Source of the DNA: JAEUMW01 sp039807745
GTDB taxonomy: Bacteria > Pseudomonadota > Gammaproteobacteria > Burkholderiales > JAEUMW01
Length of the DNA: 29,410 nt
Assembly (NCBI GenBank): GCA_039807745.1
Contig: JBDHRV010000028.1
Location: forward strand, 1-29,410
Reading direction: 5' to 3'
A program made the translations under genes and the position numbers. Shown here in pieces: positions 1 to 7,478 of the stretch. Numbering within the stretch: position 1 is the first letter of the stretch; each line of letters opens with the position of its first letter. Under the pieces are notes generated by a model. That model ran no database searches and had not been told where the DNA came from. It was given only the letters and a program-made list of their open reading frames with translations.

Positions 1-654
1 GCCGATCCGGGCGTGCTGTTCGTGGACTCGCCCGACCTCGTCCGCCGCCAGGCCGTGGCGCTGGGACCGGGCGCGAAGCGGGCGATTGCCGTGCTCGCGC
101 TGCTCGTGTTGCTGCTCGCCTTCGGGGTGGTGCCGTCGATGATCGCGGGGGTCACCTGCGCGTGCGCGATGGTGCTCTTCGGGGTGCTCACCATCTCCCA
201 GGCGTACAAGGGCATCGACTGGAACACGCTGATCCTGCTCGGCGGCATGATTCCGCTCTCGACCGCGATGACGCAATCCGGCGCGGCCGACCTGATGGCG
301 GAGCACCTGCTCGCCGTGGTGGGCGACGCCGGGCCGCGCGCACTGCTCGCAGGCCTCTTCGTGCTGACGCTCGTGCTCGGCCAGCTCATCAGCAACACGG
401 CGACCGCGCTCATCATCGCACCGATCGCGGTGGCCGCCGCGGTCGAGCTCGGCGTCTCGCCGCGGCCGGTGCTGATGAGCATCGCCGTCGCAGCCGCCGC
501 TTCGTTCTTCACGCCCGTCGCCACGCCCCCGAACGTGATGGTGATGGGGCCGGGCGGCTATCGCTTCGGGGACTACTGGAAGCTCGGGCTGCCGTGCGCC
601 CTGTGGTTCGGCGTGGTGGCGGTGTTCCTCGTGCCGCTCTGGTGGAGGTTCTGA
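1..654 (+). CDS. DASS/SLC13-family anion transporter, C-terminal part (5' end outside window)
   Basis: This is an inner-membrane carboxylate, sulfate or related anion transporter of the divalent anion:sodium symporter superfamily, seen only as its last 217 or so codons. The reading frame is open to base 1, so the true start lies upstream; the GTG at 13 is not taken as a start. Hydrophobic segments follow one another along the fragment. The re-entrant-loop signature SNTATA is visible near fragment residue 130, corresponding to the Ser-Asn-Thr motif that helps bind cation and substrate in this family. The late motif TPVATPPNVMVMGPGGY, followed by FGDYWKLG, is typical of the C-terminal end of the YfbS-like branch. 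Many of that branch carry cytosolic TrkA-C domains between the two halves, but whether this one does cannot be seen. The substrate is unknown. A 124-nt gap with its own promoter candidate separates it from the next gene. Confidence 0.85.
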   Translation, partial: ADPGVLFVDSPDLVRRQAVALGPGAKRAIAVLALLVLLLAFGVVPSMIAGVTCACAMVLFGVLTISQAYKGIDWNTLILLGGMIPLSTAMTQSGAADLMAEHLLAVVGDAGPRALLAGLFVLTLVLGQLISNTATALIIAPIAVAAAVELGVSPRPVLMSIAVAAAASFFTPVATPPNVMVMGPGGYRFGDYWKLGLPCALWFGVVAVFLVPLWWRF

Positions 655-681
655 GATGAAGGGTACGCAACGCACGCGTAC

Positions 682-709
682 TTCATTGTGCCGTTCAGTT
701 GGGTATAAG
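682..709 (+). promoter_or_regulatory. candidate sigma70 promoter for the DUF3455 lipoprotein gene
   Basis: A TATAAG hexamer at 704-709 (5 of 6 to the -10 consensus) is preceded, 16 nt upstream, by a poor -35 match TTCATT at 682-687. It lies about 70 nt before the ATG at 779, in the only gap between the two flanking genes. The call rests mainly on the -10 element. Confidence 0.4.
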
Positions 710-778
710 CTTTCGGTCAGCCGTCGTCTTCGCAAGGTCGACGGCCGTGTTCGGCATCAACCATGGACGGAGGGCACC

Positions 779-1312
779 ATGTCCCATGCACGCGAGATAG
801 CGGCCTTGTCGGCGGTGCTTTTTCTCGCCGGCTGTGCGGCCCCGCGACCGTCCCCCGTCACGGTGCCGGAAAAGCTCAAGCCCGGCGCGAACGAATCGTT
901 GGCGATGATCGTTCCCGCGAAGGGTGTGCAGATTTACGAATGCCGCGCTAAGAAGGATCAGGTCGCGACATACGAATGGGTGTTCGTGGCGCCCCTGGCC
1001 GAGCTCTTCGATGCGCACGGCAAGCGCATCGGCCGGCACTATGCCGGACCGCACTGGGAAGCGACCGATGGCAGCAAGATCCTGGGCACGGTCAAGGAGC
1101 GCGCGGAGGCGCCGGTGCCCGACGCCATCCCCTGGCTGCTGCTCGCCACGAAGTCGGTCGGCCCGGAAGGCTCGTTCAGCAAGGTCACGAGCATACAGCG
1201 CGTGAATACCGCGGGCGGCGTGGCACCCAAGGCCGGGTGTACGCAAGCCGAAGCCGGCACGGCGGCGCGCATCGACTACACGGCGGACTATTACTTCTTC
1301 AAGACCAGGTAA
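779..1312 (+). CDS. DUF3455 domain lipoprotein
   Basis: A 177-residue secreted lipoprotein of unknown function. The ATG at 779 is chosen because GGAGG lies 7-11 nt upstream and because it begins a classic type II signal peptide: a short charged start, a hydrophobic stretch and the lipobox L-A-G-C with Cys19 as the lipidation site. The open frame extends upstream to 656, but those residues look like untranslated leader. The mature part matches DUF3455 as I know it: a VQIYEC segment near residue 47, then a Tyr-Glu-Trp-Phe-rich block, HYAGPHWEATDGS, a central PWLLL segment and a final Y(F/Y)F motif. The family is common in proteobacteria and has no established biochemical role. A distinct promoter candidate suggests independent transcription; the next gene begins 41 nt downstream and may be co-transcribed. 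Confidence 0.8.
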   Translation: MSHAREIAALSAVLFLAGCAAPRPSPVTVPEKLKPGANESLAMIVPAKGVQIYECRAKKDQVATYEWVFVAPLAELFDAHGKRIGRHYAGPHWEATDGSKILGTVKERAEAPVPDAIPWLLLATKSVGPEGSFSKVTSIQRVNTAGGVAPKAGCTQAEAGTAARIDYTADYYFFKTR

Positions 1313-1353
1313 GCTCGCGCGGTGCGGTTTCTCGGACGAAGGAGCACGCGACT

Positions 1354-2598
1354 ATGGCACGCATCGGACCGGGCTCGACCCTGACCCTCAAGGCAACGCT
1401 GCGCTACGCCGCGGGCGGCGCCGACCTGTTGCGCGAACTCGCATCGGGATCCATCGATTTCGGCAACGAGAAGCTTCCCAGGATGCTGTGGGACGCGCTG
1501 CTCGGCAAGAAGGCGGGTGAGACCGCCGTCCTCGCGCCCGAGAAGCCGTTTCGGTTGACCGACTTCCTCGATCACGAAATCTACAGGATCGAAGCGAATG
1601 CGTTTCCCGCGCCGCTGCGGGTCAACGATGTGATCACCGTGCCGGTGAACGACGTCGATACCGAGATGACGGTGCTCGTGGTCGAGCCGGATCATGCGCT
1701 CGTGAGCCCCAATCCGCTCGCCATGCATGCGGTCAAGCGCGCCGACGTGGAGATCGTCAGCGTCGAGGGGGGCGTCCTGATCGACGCCGACCAGATCGCG
1801 CCGGGAGGTGTCCTGCCCGGTGCGCTCAGCGTCGCAGGTCCGCTTGCGGCAAACGGCGGACTCTATGCCGGGAGCTCCGACCTCTACTTCACCCAGACCA
1901 ACCACGACCATTGGGGATACGGAAACACTCCCGGATTCGCCGCAATAGAAAATTCCGCGAACTACAACACACTGATGATCCTGGGGCGGACCACCCTGCC
2001 GTTCAAGCGGCGGGTTTCGGTGTGGGACGAGCTGAATGTCAACGGAAACCTGAACGTCGTCGGCGGCCCGCTGGTTGTCCAGCAGGCACATACCATCAAG
2101 ATCGGCGTGTCCGAAGGGCGGGCATACGGCAACGACGGCATTCGCGGAGAGCCCAACCTGTGGCTGGATGCCGCCGGTACCGTATTCATCAAGTCGGGCT
2201 TTCAGGCGCGGGGCATGGACATCGCGGAGCGCTTCAAGGTGCTCGAGGGGATCGAGCCTGGCGACGTGGTGGTCATGGGCGAGCGCAAGGAAACCGTCGA
2301 GCGTTGCACTCGCGCTTACGACAGCCGCGTCATCGGCATCGCCTCGGGCGATCCGGCGTTCATTCTGGGAATCGAGGAGGACGAGGCACCGGTCGCGCTG
2401 TGCGGTCGAGTCCCGTGCAATGTCGACGCCGATGTAGCGCCCATTGCGATCGGCGACCTGCTCACCACCAGCGCGACGCCGGGTCACGCGCAAAAGGTCC
2501 TCGACCGCGACAGGGCGGTCGGGGCGATCATCGGCAAGGCCATGGAGCCGATGGCAGCGGGCAAAGGAAGGATCCTGGTGCTCGTGATGGCGCGCTGA
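1354..2598 (+). CDS. multidomain protein: degenerate SlyD/FKBP-like N-terminus plus extracellular/phage-type C-terminal domain
   Basis: A 414-residue protein without a signal peptide. The ATG at 1354 follows AAGGAG at 1339-1344, so the long upstream extension of the frame (through the DUF3455 gene) is rejected. Residues 1-140 resemble the SlyD-type FKBP fold in order: GSTLTLKATLRY, then a LLGKKAGE stretch like the LLGLKAGE of SlyD, then DHALVSPNPLAMHAV followed by VEIVSVE, recalling the SlyD stretch that contains NHPLAG and ends in a VEV strand. The acidic and aromatic active-site residues are not obvious, so isomerase activity is doubtful. Residues 150-285 are strand- and glycine-rich, with a NHDHWGYGNT block I cannot assign. 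Residues 288-414 (EPGDVVV, Tyr-Asp-Ser-Arg-Val, GRVPCNV, IGDLLTTSATPGHA, GKAMEP) form a domain seen at the C-terminus of secreted or tail-fibre-like bacterial proteins. The role is unknown. Two hairpins follow the stop. Confidence 0.6.
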   Translation: MARIGPGSTLTLKATLRYAAGGADLLRELASGSIDFGNEKLPRMLWDALLGKKAGETAVLAPEKPFRLTDFLDHEIYRIEANAFPAPLRVNDVITVPVNDVDTEMTVLVVEPDHALVSPNPLAMHAVKRADVEIVSVEGGVLIDADQIAPGGVLPGALSVAGPLAANGGLYAGSSDLYFTQTNHDHWGYGNTPGFAAIENSANYNTLMILGRTTLPFKRRVSVWDELNVNGNLNVVGGPLVVQQAHTIKIGVSEGRAYGNDGIRGEPNLWLDAAGTVFIKSGFQARGMDIAERFKVLEGIEPGDVVVMGERKETVERCTRAYDSRVIGIASGDPAFILGIEEDEAPVALCGRVPCNVDADVAPIAIGDLLTTSATPGHAQKVLDRDRAVGAIIGKAMEPMAAGKGRILVLVMAR

Positions 2599-2602
2599 CC
2601 GA

Positions 2603-2638
2603 GCTGCGCGCCGCAGCGGGCGGGGCTGCGAACCCCGC
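2603..2638 (+). terminator. two stacked GC hairpins after the SlyD-like gene
   Basis: Two perfect 6-bp stems lie just after the stop codon. GCTGCG/CGCAGC (2603-2608 and 2612-2617) has a 3-nt loop. GCGGGG/CCCCGC (2620-2625 and 2633-2638) has a 7-nt loop. No T-tract follows, so this is either a weak intrinsic terminator or an mRNA 3'-end stabiliser. Confidence 0.4.
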
Positions 2639-2773
2639 ATGACTGCCGCACGCCGACACAGATCCGAGGGGCGCCTTGCACAGATCGCACCATTCAGTGA
2701 ACTGCTGGTGGTTGCAGAGTTCTCAAACAAGGGTGGCAGCAGTATCCGAAGCAAGCCCCAAAGGTTCTCGCGC

Positions 2774-2995
2774 ATGATTGACTGGTCTAGTTGCCCCGCT
2801 GTTGAACGCGACCCTGAACGCGTGAGTGGCGCCTGGGTCTTTCGTGGCACCCGTGTGCCGGTCGCGGCGCTGTTTGAGAACCTTGAAGATGGCGCCCTCG
2901 TGTCAGAGTTCATCGAGTGGTTTCCCGGGGTGACCATGGAGCAGGCACGTGCAGTGCTCGAGCATGCGGCGCGCAGCGCCCTCGCTCCCGCGTAG
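2774..2995 (+). CDS. DUF433 domain protein, probable antitoxin-like partner
   Basis: A 73-residue protein of the DUF433 family, a small helical DNA-binding fold commonly paired with DUF5615 PIN-like proteins. The ATG at 2774 gives the canonical family start, with MIDW followed by the core GAWVFRGTRVPVAALFENL (residues 19-37) and the helical segment V-S-E-F-I-E-W-F-P-G-V-T around residues 43-54. The open frame extends further upstream to 2639, but that part shows no family similarity. The stop TAG is followed immediately by the GTG start of the next gene, with no spacer, so the two are almost certainly translated from one message. By analogy to such pairs it would neutralise the partner and repress the promoter; that is inference. 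Base composition here looks lower in GC than the flanking transporter genes. Confidence 0.8.
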   Translation: MIDWSSCPAVERDPERVSGAWVFRGTRVPVAALFENLEDGALVSEFIEWFPGVTMEQARAVLEHAARSALAPA

Positions 2996-3316
2996 GTGCG
3001 CATCCTTTTCGACCAGGGCACTCCCGTTCCGCTGCGCCGGGTACTCACGCAGCATGAGGTCGTGACGGCCCATGAGCGCGGTTGGTCACAGTTGAACAAC
3101 GGCGACTTGATCGATCTGGCCGAGATCGAAGGATTCGACGTCCCGGTGACCACGGACACCAACCTCAAGCATCAACAGAATCTCGTGTCACGCCGCATCG
3201 CCATTGTTGTGCTTACCACAACGAGTTGGCCGAGAATGCAAAGCGTCTTGGGTACGGTGGTCGCTGCTGTCGGCAGTGCAACCGCTGGCAGCTATCGCGA
3301 GGTCAAGATTCCATGA
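2996..3316 (+). CDS. DUF5615 PIN-like protein, probable toxin-like nuclease
   Basis: A 106-residue protein that starts at GTG directly after the TAG of the DUF433 gene. DUF5615 is a PIN-like fold; the expected acidic residues are visible as Asp6 in LFDQGTP, the acidic cluster in NNGDLIDLAEIE (residues 35-46) and Asp54 in TTDTNLKHQQN. The final third carries the usual VVLTTTSWP strand. PIN-fold proteins are metal-dependent ribonucleases in VapC toxins; for DUF5615 this activity is inferred from fold and pairing. No independent ribosome-binding site is seen before the GTG, which fits translational coupling to the antitoxin-like gene. An alternative is that the pair is a plain regulatory or housekeeping module without toxicity. 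Confidence 0.8.
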   Translation: MRILFDQGTPVPLRRVLTQHEVVTAHERGWSQLNNGDLIDLAEIEGFDVPVTTDTNLKHQQNLVSRRIAIVVLTTTSWPRMQSVLGTVVAAVGSATAGSYREVKIP

Positions 3317-3407
3317 GGACCACCAAATCTTCTCTTGCACGCTCCCAGCACCCTCCGCATCGAATTCCGCGGCGCGAGGGCTGCGAGAGGCAAGACTGGC
3401 CCGGATG

Positions 3408-3437
3408 TTCTTTTCTTCGCGCGGCAGGGACTACAAT
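3408..3437 (+). promoter_or_regulatory. candidate promoter for the Uma2-family gene
   Basis: TACAAT at 3432-3437 (5 of 6 to the -10 consensus) sits 33 nt before the ATG at 3471, in the 154-nt gap after the DUF5615 gene. The -35 region (TTCTTT, 18-nt spacer) is weak. Confidence 0.4.
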
Positions 3438-3470
3438 GACTCGCGTGTATGCCGGCGAAGGAGCGGCCAG

Positions 3471-3977
3471 ATGAACGCACCGCAGCGGTTCGTACCCGAC
3501 CCGCGGGTCGAGGCGGCTCTCGAATACGGCCTGAGCCTCAAGCTTCCGGGTCCCTGGGAAACGAACGGACAAGGGCAGATCATCATGAACCCACCCATCG
3601 GGCTCACCCATGCGAAGCGCGCGGACCGGATCATCGCGGCGCTCAAGGCGAGCCTGCCGGACTGGCAAATCTGGCCGGAGGTGGGCATACACACCGCGGA
3701 TGGCGTGAAGGCGCCCGACCTCGCGCTCGCAGCACCTGGATTCGCCGAGGCGACAGATTCACGCGGCTTCCTGGTCCGTGCACCCGACATCTGCGTCGAA
3801 ATCATGTCGCCTTCCAACACTTGGGAAGAGATGCGTCACAAGAGCCTCCTGTATCTCGCAGCCGGCGCGCGGGAGGTCTGGGTGTGCGACGATGCAGGAT
3901 GTATCCACTTCTTCGACGGCTCGGGTGAGCAAAGCGCATCCGCGCTGGCGGCCGGCATCGGAAACCGGGCCGACTGA
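3471..3977 (+). CDS. Uma2-family (DUF820) putative restriction-like endonuclease
   Basis: A 168-residue protein of the Uma2/DUF820 family, which has the PD-(D/E)XK nuclease fold. The ATG at 3471 follows AAGGAG at 3458-3463. Motifs occur in family order: the N-terminal E-T-N-G-Q-G-Q-I-I-M-N-P segment; WPEVGIHTADGVKAPDLALA, giving the catalytic Glu and the Pro-Asp; then ICVEIMSPSNTWEEM with the Glu-X-X-Ser-Pro-Ser signature; then the KSLLYLAAGAREVWVCD helix-strand with Lys. All predicted catalytic residues are present. The family is hugely expanded in cyanobacteria and widespread elsewhere with no settled biological role. The length is slightly below the usual 180-200 residues, with a short C-terminus. 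It converges on the Mrp operon with a 21-nt gap and groups with the neighbouring DUF433/DUF5615 pair as accessory DNA. Confidence 0.82.
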   Translation: MNAPQRFVPDPRVEAALEYGLSLKLPGPWETNGQGQIIMNPPIGLTHAKRADRIIAALKASLPDWQIWPEVGIHTADGVKAPDLALAAPGFAEATDSRGFLVRAPDICVEIMSPSNTWEEMRHKSLLYLAAGAREVWVCDDAGCIHFFDGSGEQSASALAAGIGNRAD

Positions 3978-3998
3978 GGGTTCGATTCGGCGCTGCGA

Positions 3999-5627
3999 TC
4001 AGCCCGCGGCCACCAGTGCCGCGCCGATCGCTATTGCCACCGCGAGCAGCGATACGCCTGCCGCCGGCCAGCGCCGCAGCACGACATCCAGGCTTTCCAG
4101 GCGGGTGCTCCCGATGACGGCGGCGCGCGCTGCGGCGTCGATTGCAACCGCGATGTCGCCCTCGGGAATGCGCGGCAGACGGTCGGCGTTACGCGTGAGC
4201 ACGGCCGCGAGCACGGCGCCGATCGCAACTGGCCACAGCGCCTCCCACAGATACTTCGGCGCGAGCGGATCGGGCAGCACACCGAGCGGCGCCGCGTAAT
4301 ACAGCAGCCACGGCACGGCGATCGATGCGATCGCCATGACGAGCCAAGGCAGGAAGAGTCCCGCCGGCGCGGCGGCGGGCGGCTCCGCGGCGGCATTCGC
4401 ACGCAGCCGCACGACGAAATGCAGCATCAATACCGTGGTGCCGATCGCGGAGACGACCCCGAGCGCGCCCATGAGGCCGTCGCCGAGCGGGTCCTTCACC
4501 GCGAACTTCGCGAGCGCGCCACCGGTGAGCGGCAGTCCGCCGAGGCCGGCGGCGAGCACGGTGGCGAGCGCGAGCGTCGGCATCACGCGCGCCGTGCCGG
4601 TCGCGGCGACGACCCCGACCACCAGGAAGAGCGCGCCTTTCACCAGCACGTGGTGCGACGCGTAGAACGCCGCGAGCATGGGCGCCGCGGCGTCGCCCGC
4701 CGCCATGCCCATGCCGAGCACCGCCACGACCACACCCATCTGCGAGACGCTCGAATACGCGAGCACCGCTTTCGGATGGGTCTGCGTGATGCCGATGGCA
4801 ACCGCGTACAGCGCGGTGAACATGCCCAGCGCGGCGAGCGGCTCGCCCCACGCCGCGAGCGGCGCGTCGAAGGGCAGGAAGCGGATGAGCCCGATGATGC
4901 CGACCTTCACCACCGCCCCGGAAAGCACGGCCGATGCGGGAACCGGCGCGGCCGAATGCGCGAGCGGCATCCAGACGTGCAGCGGCGCGAGCCCGGCCTT
5001 GATGCCGAATCCGACCACGAGGAGCGCCAGCGTGAGGTCGCGGTGAGGGGACGTCGGCAGCGCCGCCGCGGCGTCGCGCACGAGCAGGCTGTCGCCCGGT
5101 GTCAGCGTCGCGAGCATGACGAACGCCATCAGCGCGAGCGTTTCTCCGGCCAGCGCGAGGCCGACGTACACCGCGGCGGCGCGGCGTGCACGGGGCGTGT
5201 CGTCGTGCATCACGAGGCCGGTCGAACCGAGCGTGAGCAGACCCAGCAGCGCGTAGAGGCTCACCATGTCGGCCGCGACGAAGACCCCCAGGCAGCCGGT
5301 GAGCGCCATCAGCCAGCACACCGCGAAGCGTCCCGCCTTGGGCGAGCCGCCGAAGTAGCTCGCGGCATAGGTGCCGGCGGCACACCACAGCAGCGCAGCG
5401 ACGCCGAGCAGCAGCGCACCCGGACGATCGAGGGCGAAGGTGAGCTGCACGGACGCGCCGCCGAACGCGAGCGGTGCCGCATCGACGGCAAAAAGCGCCG
5501 CCGCGAGACCCGGCAGCGGCGCGATCGCGAGCCACCCGAGCATGCGTTCACGCAGCCCGCGGAGCACGCAGGCCGCGAGCATGGCGAGCGGGAGCGCGAG
5601 GGTGGCGCCGAGCAGCAACGTCCTCAT
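3999..5627 (-). CDS. second MrpD-like proton-conducting antiporter subunit (D')
   Basis: A 542-residue polytopic protein of the NuoL/M/N-MrpA/D family. The ATG (complement of 5625-5627) overlaps the stop of the upstream D gene as ATGA; the much longer open frame upstream of it is an antisense shadow and is rejected. The family core is visible: TM7 lysine in GFGIKAGLAPLHVWMPLAHS (Lys210), TM8 lysine in GAVVKVG (Lys241), and the late GGALAKFAVKD block corresponding to the conserved TM12 lysine region. The TM5 glutamate of the family is replaced by glycine (LYALLGLLTL, Gly129), while a new Glu162 appears in TM6 (ALAGETLALM). The protein probably stands in for the antiporter half of MrpA, which is otherwise absent. 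It is the last gene of the operon. Confidence 0.85.
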   Translation of the reverse strand: MRTLLLGATLALPLAMLAACVLRGLRERMLGWLAIAPLPGLAAALFAVDAAPLAFGGASVQLTFALDRPGALLLGVAALLWCAAGTYAASYFGGSPKAGRFAVCWLMALTGCLGVFVAADMVSLYALLGLLTLGSTGLVMHDDTPRARRAAAVYVGLALAGETLALMAFVMLATLTPGDSLLVRDAAAALPTSPHRDLTLALLVVGFGIKAGLAPLHVWMPLAHSAAPVPASAVLSGAVVKVGIIGLIRFLPFDAPLAAWGEPLAALGMFTALYAVAIGITQTHPKAVLAYSSVSQMGVVVAVLGMGMAAGDAAAPMLAAFYASHHVLVKGALFLVVGVVAATGTARVMPTLALATVLAAGLGGLPLTGGALAKFAVKDPLGDGLMGALGVVSAIGTTVLMLHFVVRLRANAAAEPPAAAPAGLFLPWLVMAIASIAVPWLLYYAAPLGVLPDPLAPKYLWEALWPVAIGAVLAAVLTRNADRLPRIPEGDIAVAIDAAARAAVIGSTRLESLDVVLRRWPAAGVSLLAVAIAIGAALVAAG

Positions 5628-7129
5628 TGCGCGCCCAGTACGACGGAATGAGGGCGGCCGATCGCGGTGAGGTCGATGGGCAAAAAGGCGACGAAGCCCA
5701 ACAGCACCGAGCACACCGCGAGCGCGAGCGCGACCGCCTCGCTTGCCCGCGGCACTTCGGCTTTGGGCACGAGCGGGGCTGCCGGCGCAGTCATCGCGCG
5801 CATCACGACCAGCACCGCGTAGCACGCGGTGAGCAGACCCCCGACGATCATCACCGCCGCCCACCACCACTGCCCGGTCGCGGCCGACACCGAGAGCAGC
5901 AGCCATTTCGCGAGGAAGCCGCCGGAGGGCGGCAGGCCGACGAGCGAGATGCCGCCCAGCGCGAACGCGACGATGCTCATCGGCATCAGGCGGCCGACCC
6001 CCGCCAGCTCTGCGATGCGGTCGTGGCCGAGCGCGGCGTAGACGAGCCCGGCGGACATGAACATGGCCGCTTTCGCCGCCGCGTGCGAGATCACCTGCAT
6101 GAGGCCGCCTGCGAGCGCCATCGCGCCGTCCGCGGCGGTCGAGCCCGCACTGAGCGCGAGCGGGAACATGAGGAAGAGGTAGCCGATCTGCGCCACGGTG
6201 GAATACGCGACCAGAAGCTTGAGCCGCGCCTGCCGCAGCGCGACCACGTTGCCGAAGAAGATCGCCCCGGCGCCGAGTGCGGCCAGCAGCTGCGCGCCCG
6301 CGGCGCTGCCGAGCCCGACGTCGAACCAGAGCCGCACCAGCACGAAGAACGAGCCCTTGATGACCAGCGCCGAGAGCACCGTGCTCGCGGGAGCGGGTGC
6401 TCCGGCGTGCGCGGGCGGCAGCCACAGGTGCAGCGGGAAGAGCGCGGTCTTTGCGAGCAGGCCCGCCGTCATCAGCGCGGTCGCGGTGACCGTCGCGTGG
6501 TCGACGTGGATGCGCATCGCGAGCAGCGAAATGTCGAGAGTGCCGTACGTGCCGTACAGGAGCGGCACCCCCACGAGATAGAGCGCCGAGCCGGCGAGGG
6601 CGAAGATGAGATAGCGCAGCGCCGCCTGCAGTGTCTCGCCGCGCCCGTCCAGGCACACGAGCGGCACGCCGGCGAACGTGAGCAGCTCGAGCGCGACGAA
6701 AAGGGTGAAAAGATCGTGCGCGAGCAGCACCGTGTTGAGCGCGCCCCAGACCGCGAGCAGCAGCTGCCAGAACGCGAACGGGGCGCGGCGCTCCGGGGCG
6801 TCCGGCCGTGCGCCGAACTCGGGCCCGGCGAAGAGCGCCGTGGCGCCGATGATGACCGCGGTGGCGAGCATCATGGCGGCGGCGAGCCCGTCGGCGCGCA
6901 GGCGCACGCCCAGGGGCGGTGCCCAGCCGCCGAGCAGGTATTCCAGCGCCTCGCCCGAGCGCGCGAGGTGGATGACGATCGCAATCGCGAGCGCGAGTCC
7001 GACCGGGACGGTGGCCAATGCGACGCGGTGCGCATACCGGCCGCCGAGCGCGAACGCGATCAGCATGCCGGTGAGCGGCGCCATCAGCGCAAGCGGCAGC
7101 AGGAAACCCGCCGGTGTCGCGGCCCCCAT
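5624..7129 (-). CDS. mrpD: Mrp-type cation/proton antiporter subunit D
   Basis: A 501-residue inner-membrane subunit of the Mrp (Mnh) multisubunit cation/proton antiporter, homologous to NuoM/NuoN. Conserved charged residues of the proton channel are all present: TM5 Glu148 in LFVALELLTFAG, TM7 Lys227 in LLAKTALFPLHLWLPPAHAG, TM8 Lys258 in SALVIKGS, and the late lysine in GGFLAKWLL. The HLWLPPAHAGAPAPAS motif is diagnostic for the superfamily. It begins 13 nt after the stop of the C subunit and overlaps the next gene by 4 nt. Because the key residues are intact, this is the better candidate of the two D-type subunits for active proton translocation. Assignment to Mrp rather than a membrane hydrogenase rests on the neighbouring E, F, G, B and C subunits and the absence of hydrogenase genes. 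Confidence 0.9.
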   Translation of the reverse strand: MGAATPAGFLLPLALMAPLTGMLIAFALGGRYAHRVALATVPVGLALAIAIVIHLARSGEALEYLLGGWAPPLGVRLRADGLAAAMMLATAVIIGATALFAGPEFGARPDAPERRAPFAFWQLLLAVWGALNTVLLAHDLFTLFVALELLTFAGVPLVCLDGRGETLQAALRYLIFALAGSALYLVGVPLLYGTYGTLDISLLAMRIHVDHATVTATALMTAGLLAKTALFPLHLWLPPAHAGAPAPASTVLSALVIKGSFFVLVRLWFDVGLGSAAGAQLLAALGAGAIFFGNVVALRQARLKLLVAYSTVAQIGYLFLMFPLALSAGSTAADGAMALAGGLMQVISHAAAKAAMFMSAGLVYAALGHDRIAELAGVGRLMPMSIVAFALGGISLVGLPPSGGFLAKWLLLSVSAATGQWWWAAVMIVGGLLTACYAVLVVMRAMTAPAAPLVPKAEVPRASEAVALALAVCSVLLGFVAFLPIDLTAIGRPHSVVLGAQ

Positions 7130-7142
7130 GTGTTACGCCGGA

Positions 7143-7478
7143 TCAGGTGTTGCTCGCGTCGGCGTCGGGGCGCGTGCCCGACGCGAGCGTGGCGGTTCCG
7201 GTCGCCTCGAAGAGCCGCAGCAGCAGCGCGACCGCGAGGGCGGTCGCGGCGAATGCGACGACCAGCCCCGTGATGGTGAGCGCCTGCAGCACCGGGTCGC
7301 CGCCGAGTCCGGCTCCGGCCCCGCGCCGCGCGACCACGCCGAAGATCAGGAACACGCCGCTGCCGAACAGGTTGAACGCGAGGATCTTGCGCAGCGGTTC
7401 GGGATTCGCGACCAGGCCGTACAGGCCGAGTCCGACGAGGACGGCGCTGCACAGGCCGAGCAGGGTCGCGGAGCTCAT
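7143..7478 (-). CDS. mrpC: Mrp-type antiporter subunit C (NuoK-like)
   Basis: A 111-residue protein with three predicted membrane helices, homologous to NuoK. The start ATG (complement of 7476-7478) overlaps the stop of the B-fusion gene as ATGA. The segment LRKILAFNLFGSGVFLIFG (residues 29-47) and the segment DPVLQALTITGLVVAFAATA (residues 61-80) match the two conserved C-subunit signatures; the family usually reads DPLPQAL with a following T-A-I-V-I, so the match is good but not perfect. The C-terminal tail after residue 92 is short, polar and not conserved. In the complex this subunit sits next to D and forms part of the proton path. Confidence 0.88.
   Translation of the reverse strand: MSSATLLGLCSAVLVGLGLYGLVANPEPLRKILAFNLFGSGVFLIFGVVARRGAGAGLGGDPVLQALTITGLVVAFAATALAVALLLRLFEATGTATLASGTRPDADASNT

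Noticed and set aside
1291..3168. Minus-strand open frame of 625 codons across the SlyD-like and DUF433 genes
   Set aside because: No recognisable domain; the plus-strand genes have ribosome sites and family motifs.
5628..6656. N-terminal extension of the D' frame that would make an 885-residue protein
   Set aside because: It lies antisense-frame within the mrpD gene, is Arg/Ala-rich and has no family similarity; the ATGA overlap at 5624-5627 gives the natural start.
5474..7273. Plus-strand open frame of about 600 codons opposite mrpD
   Set aside because: Composition-driven antisense frame; the minus strand carries clear Mrp genes.
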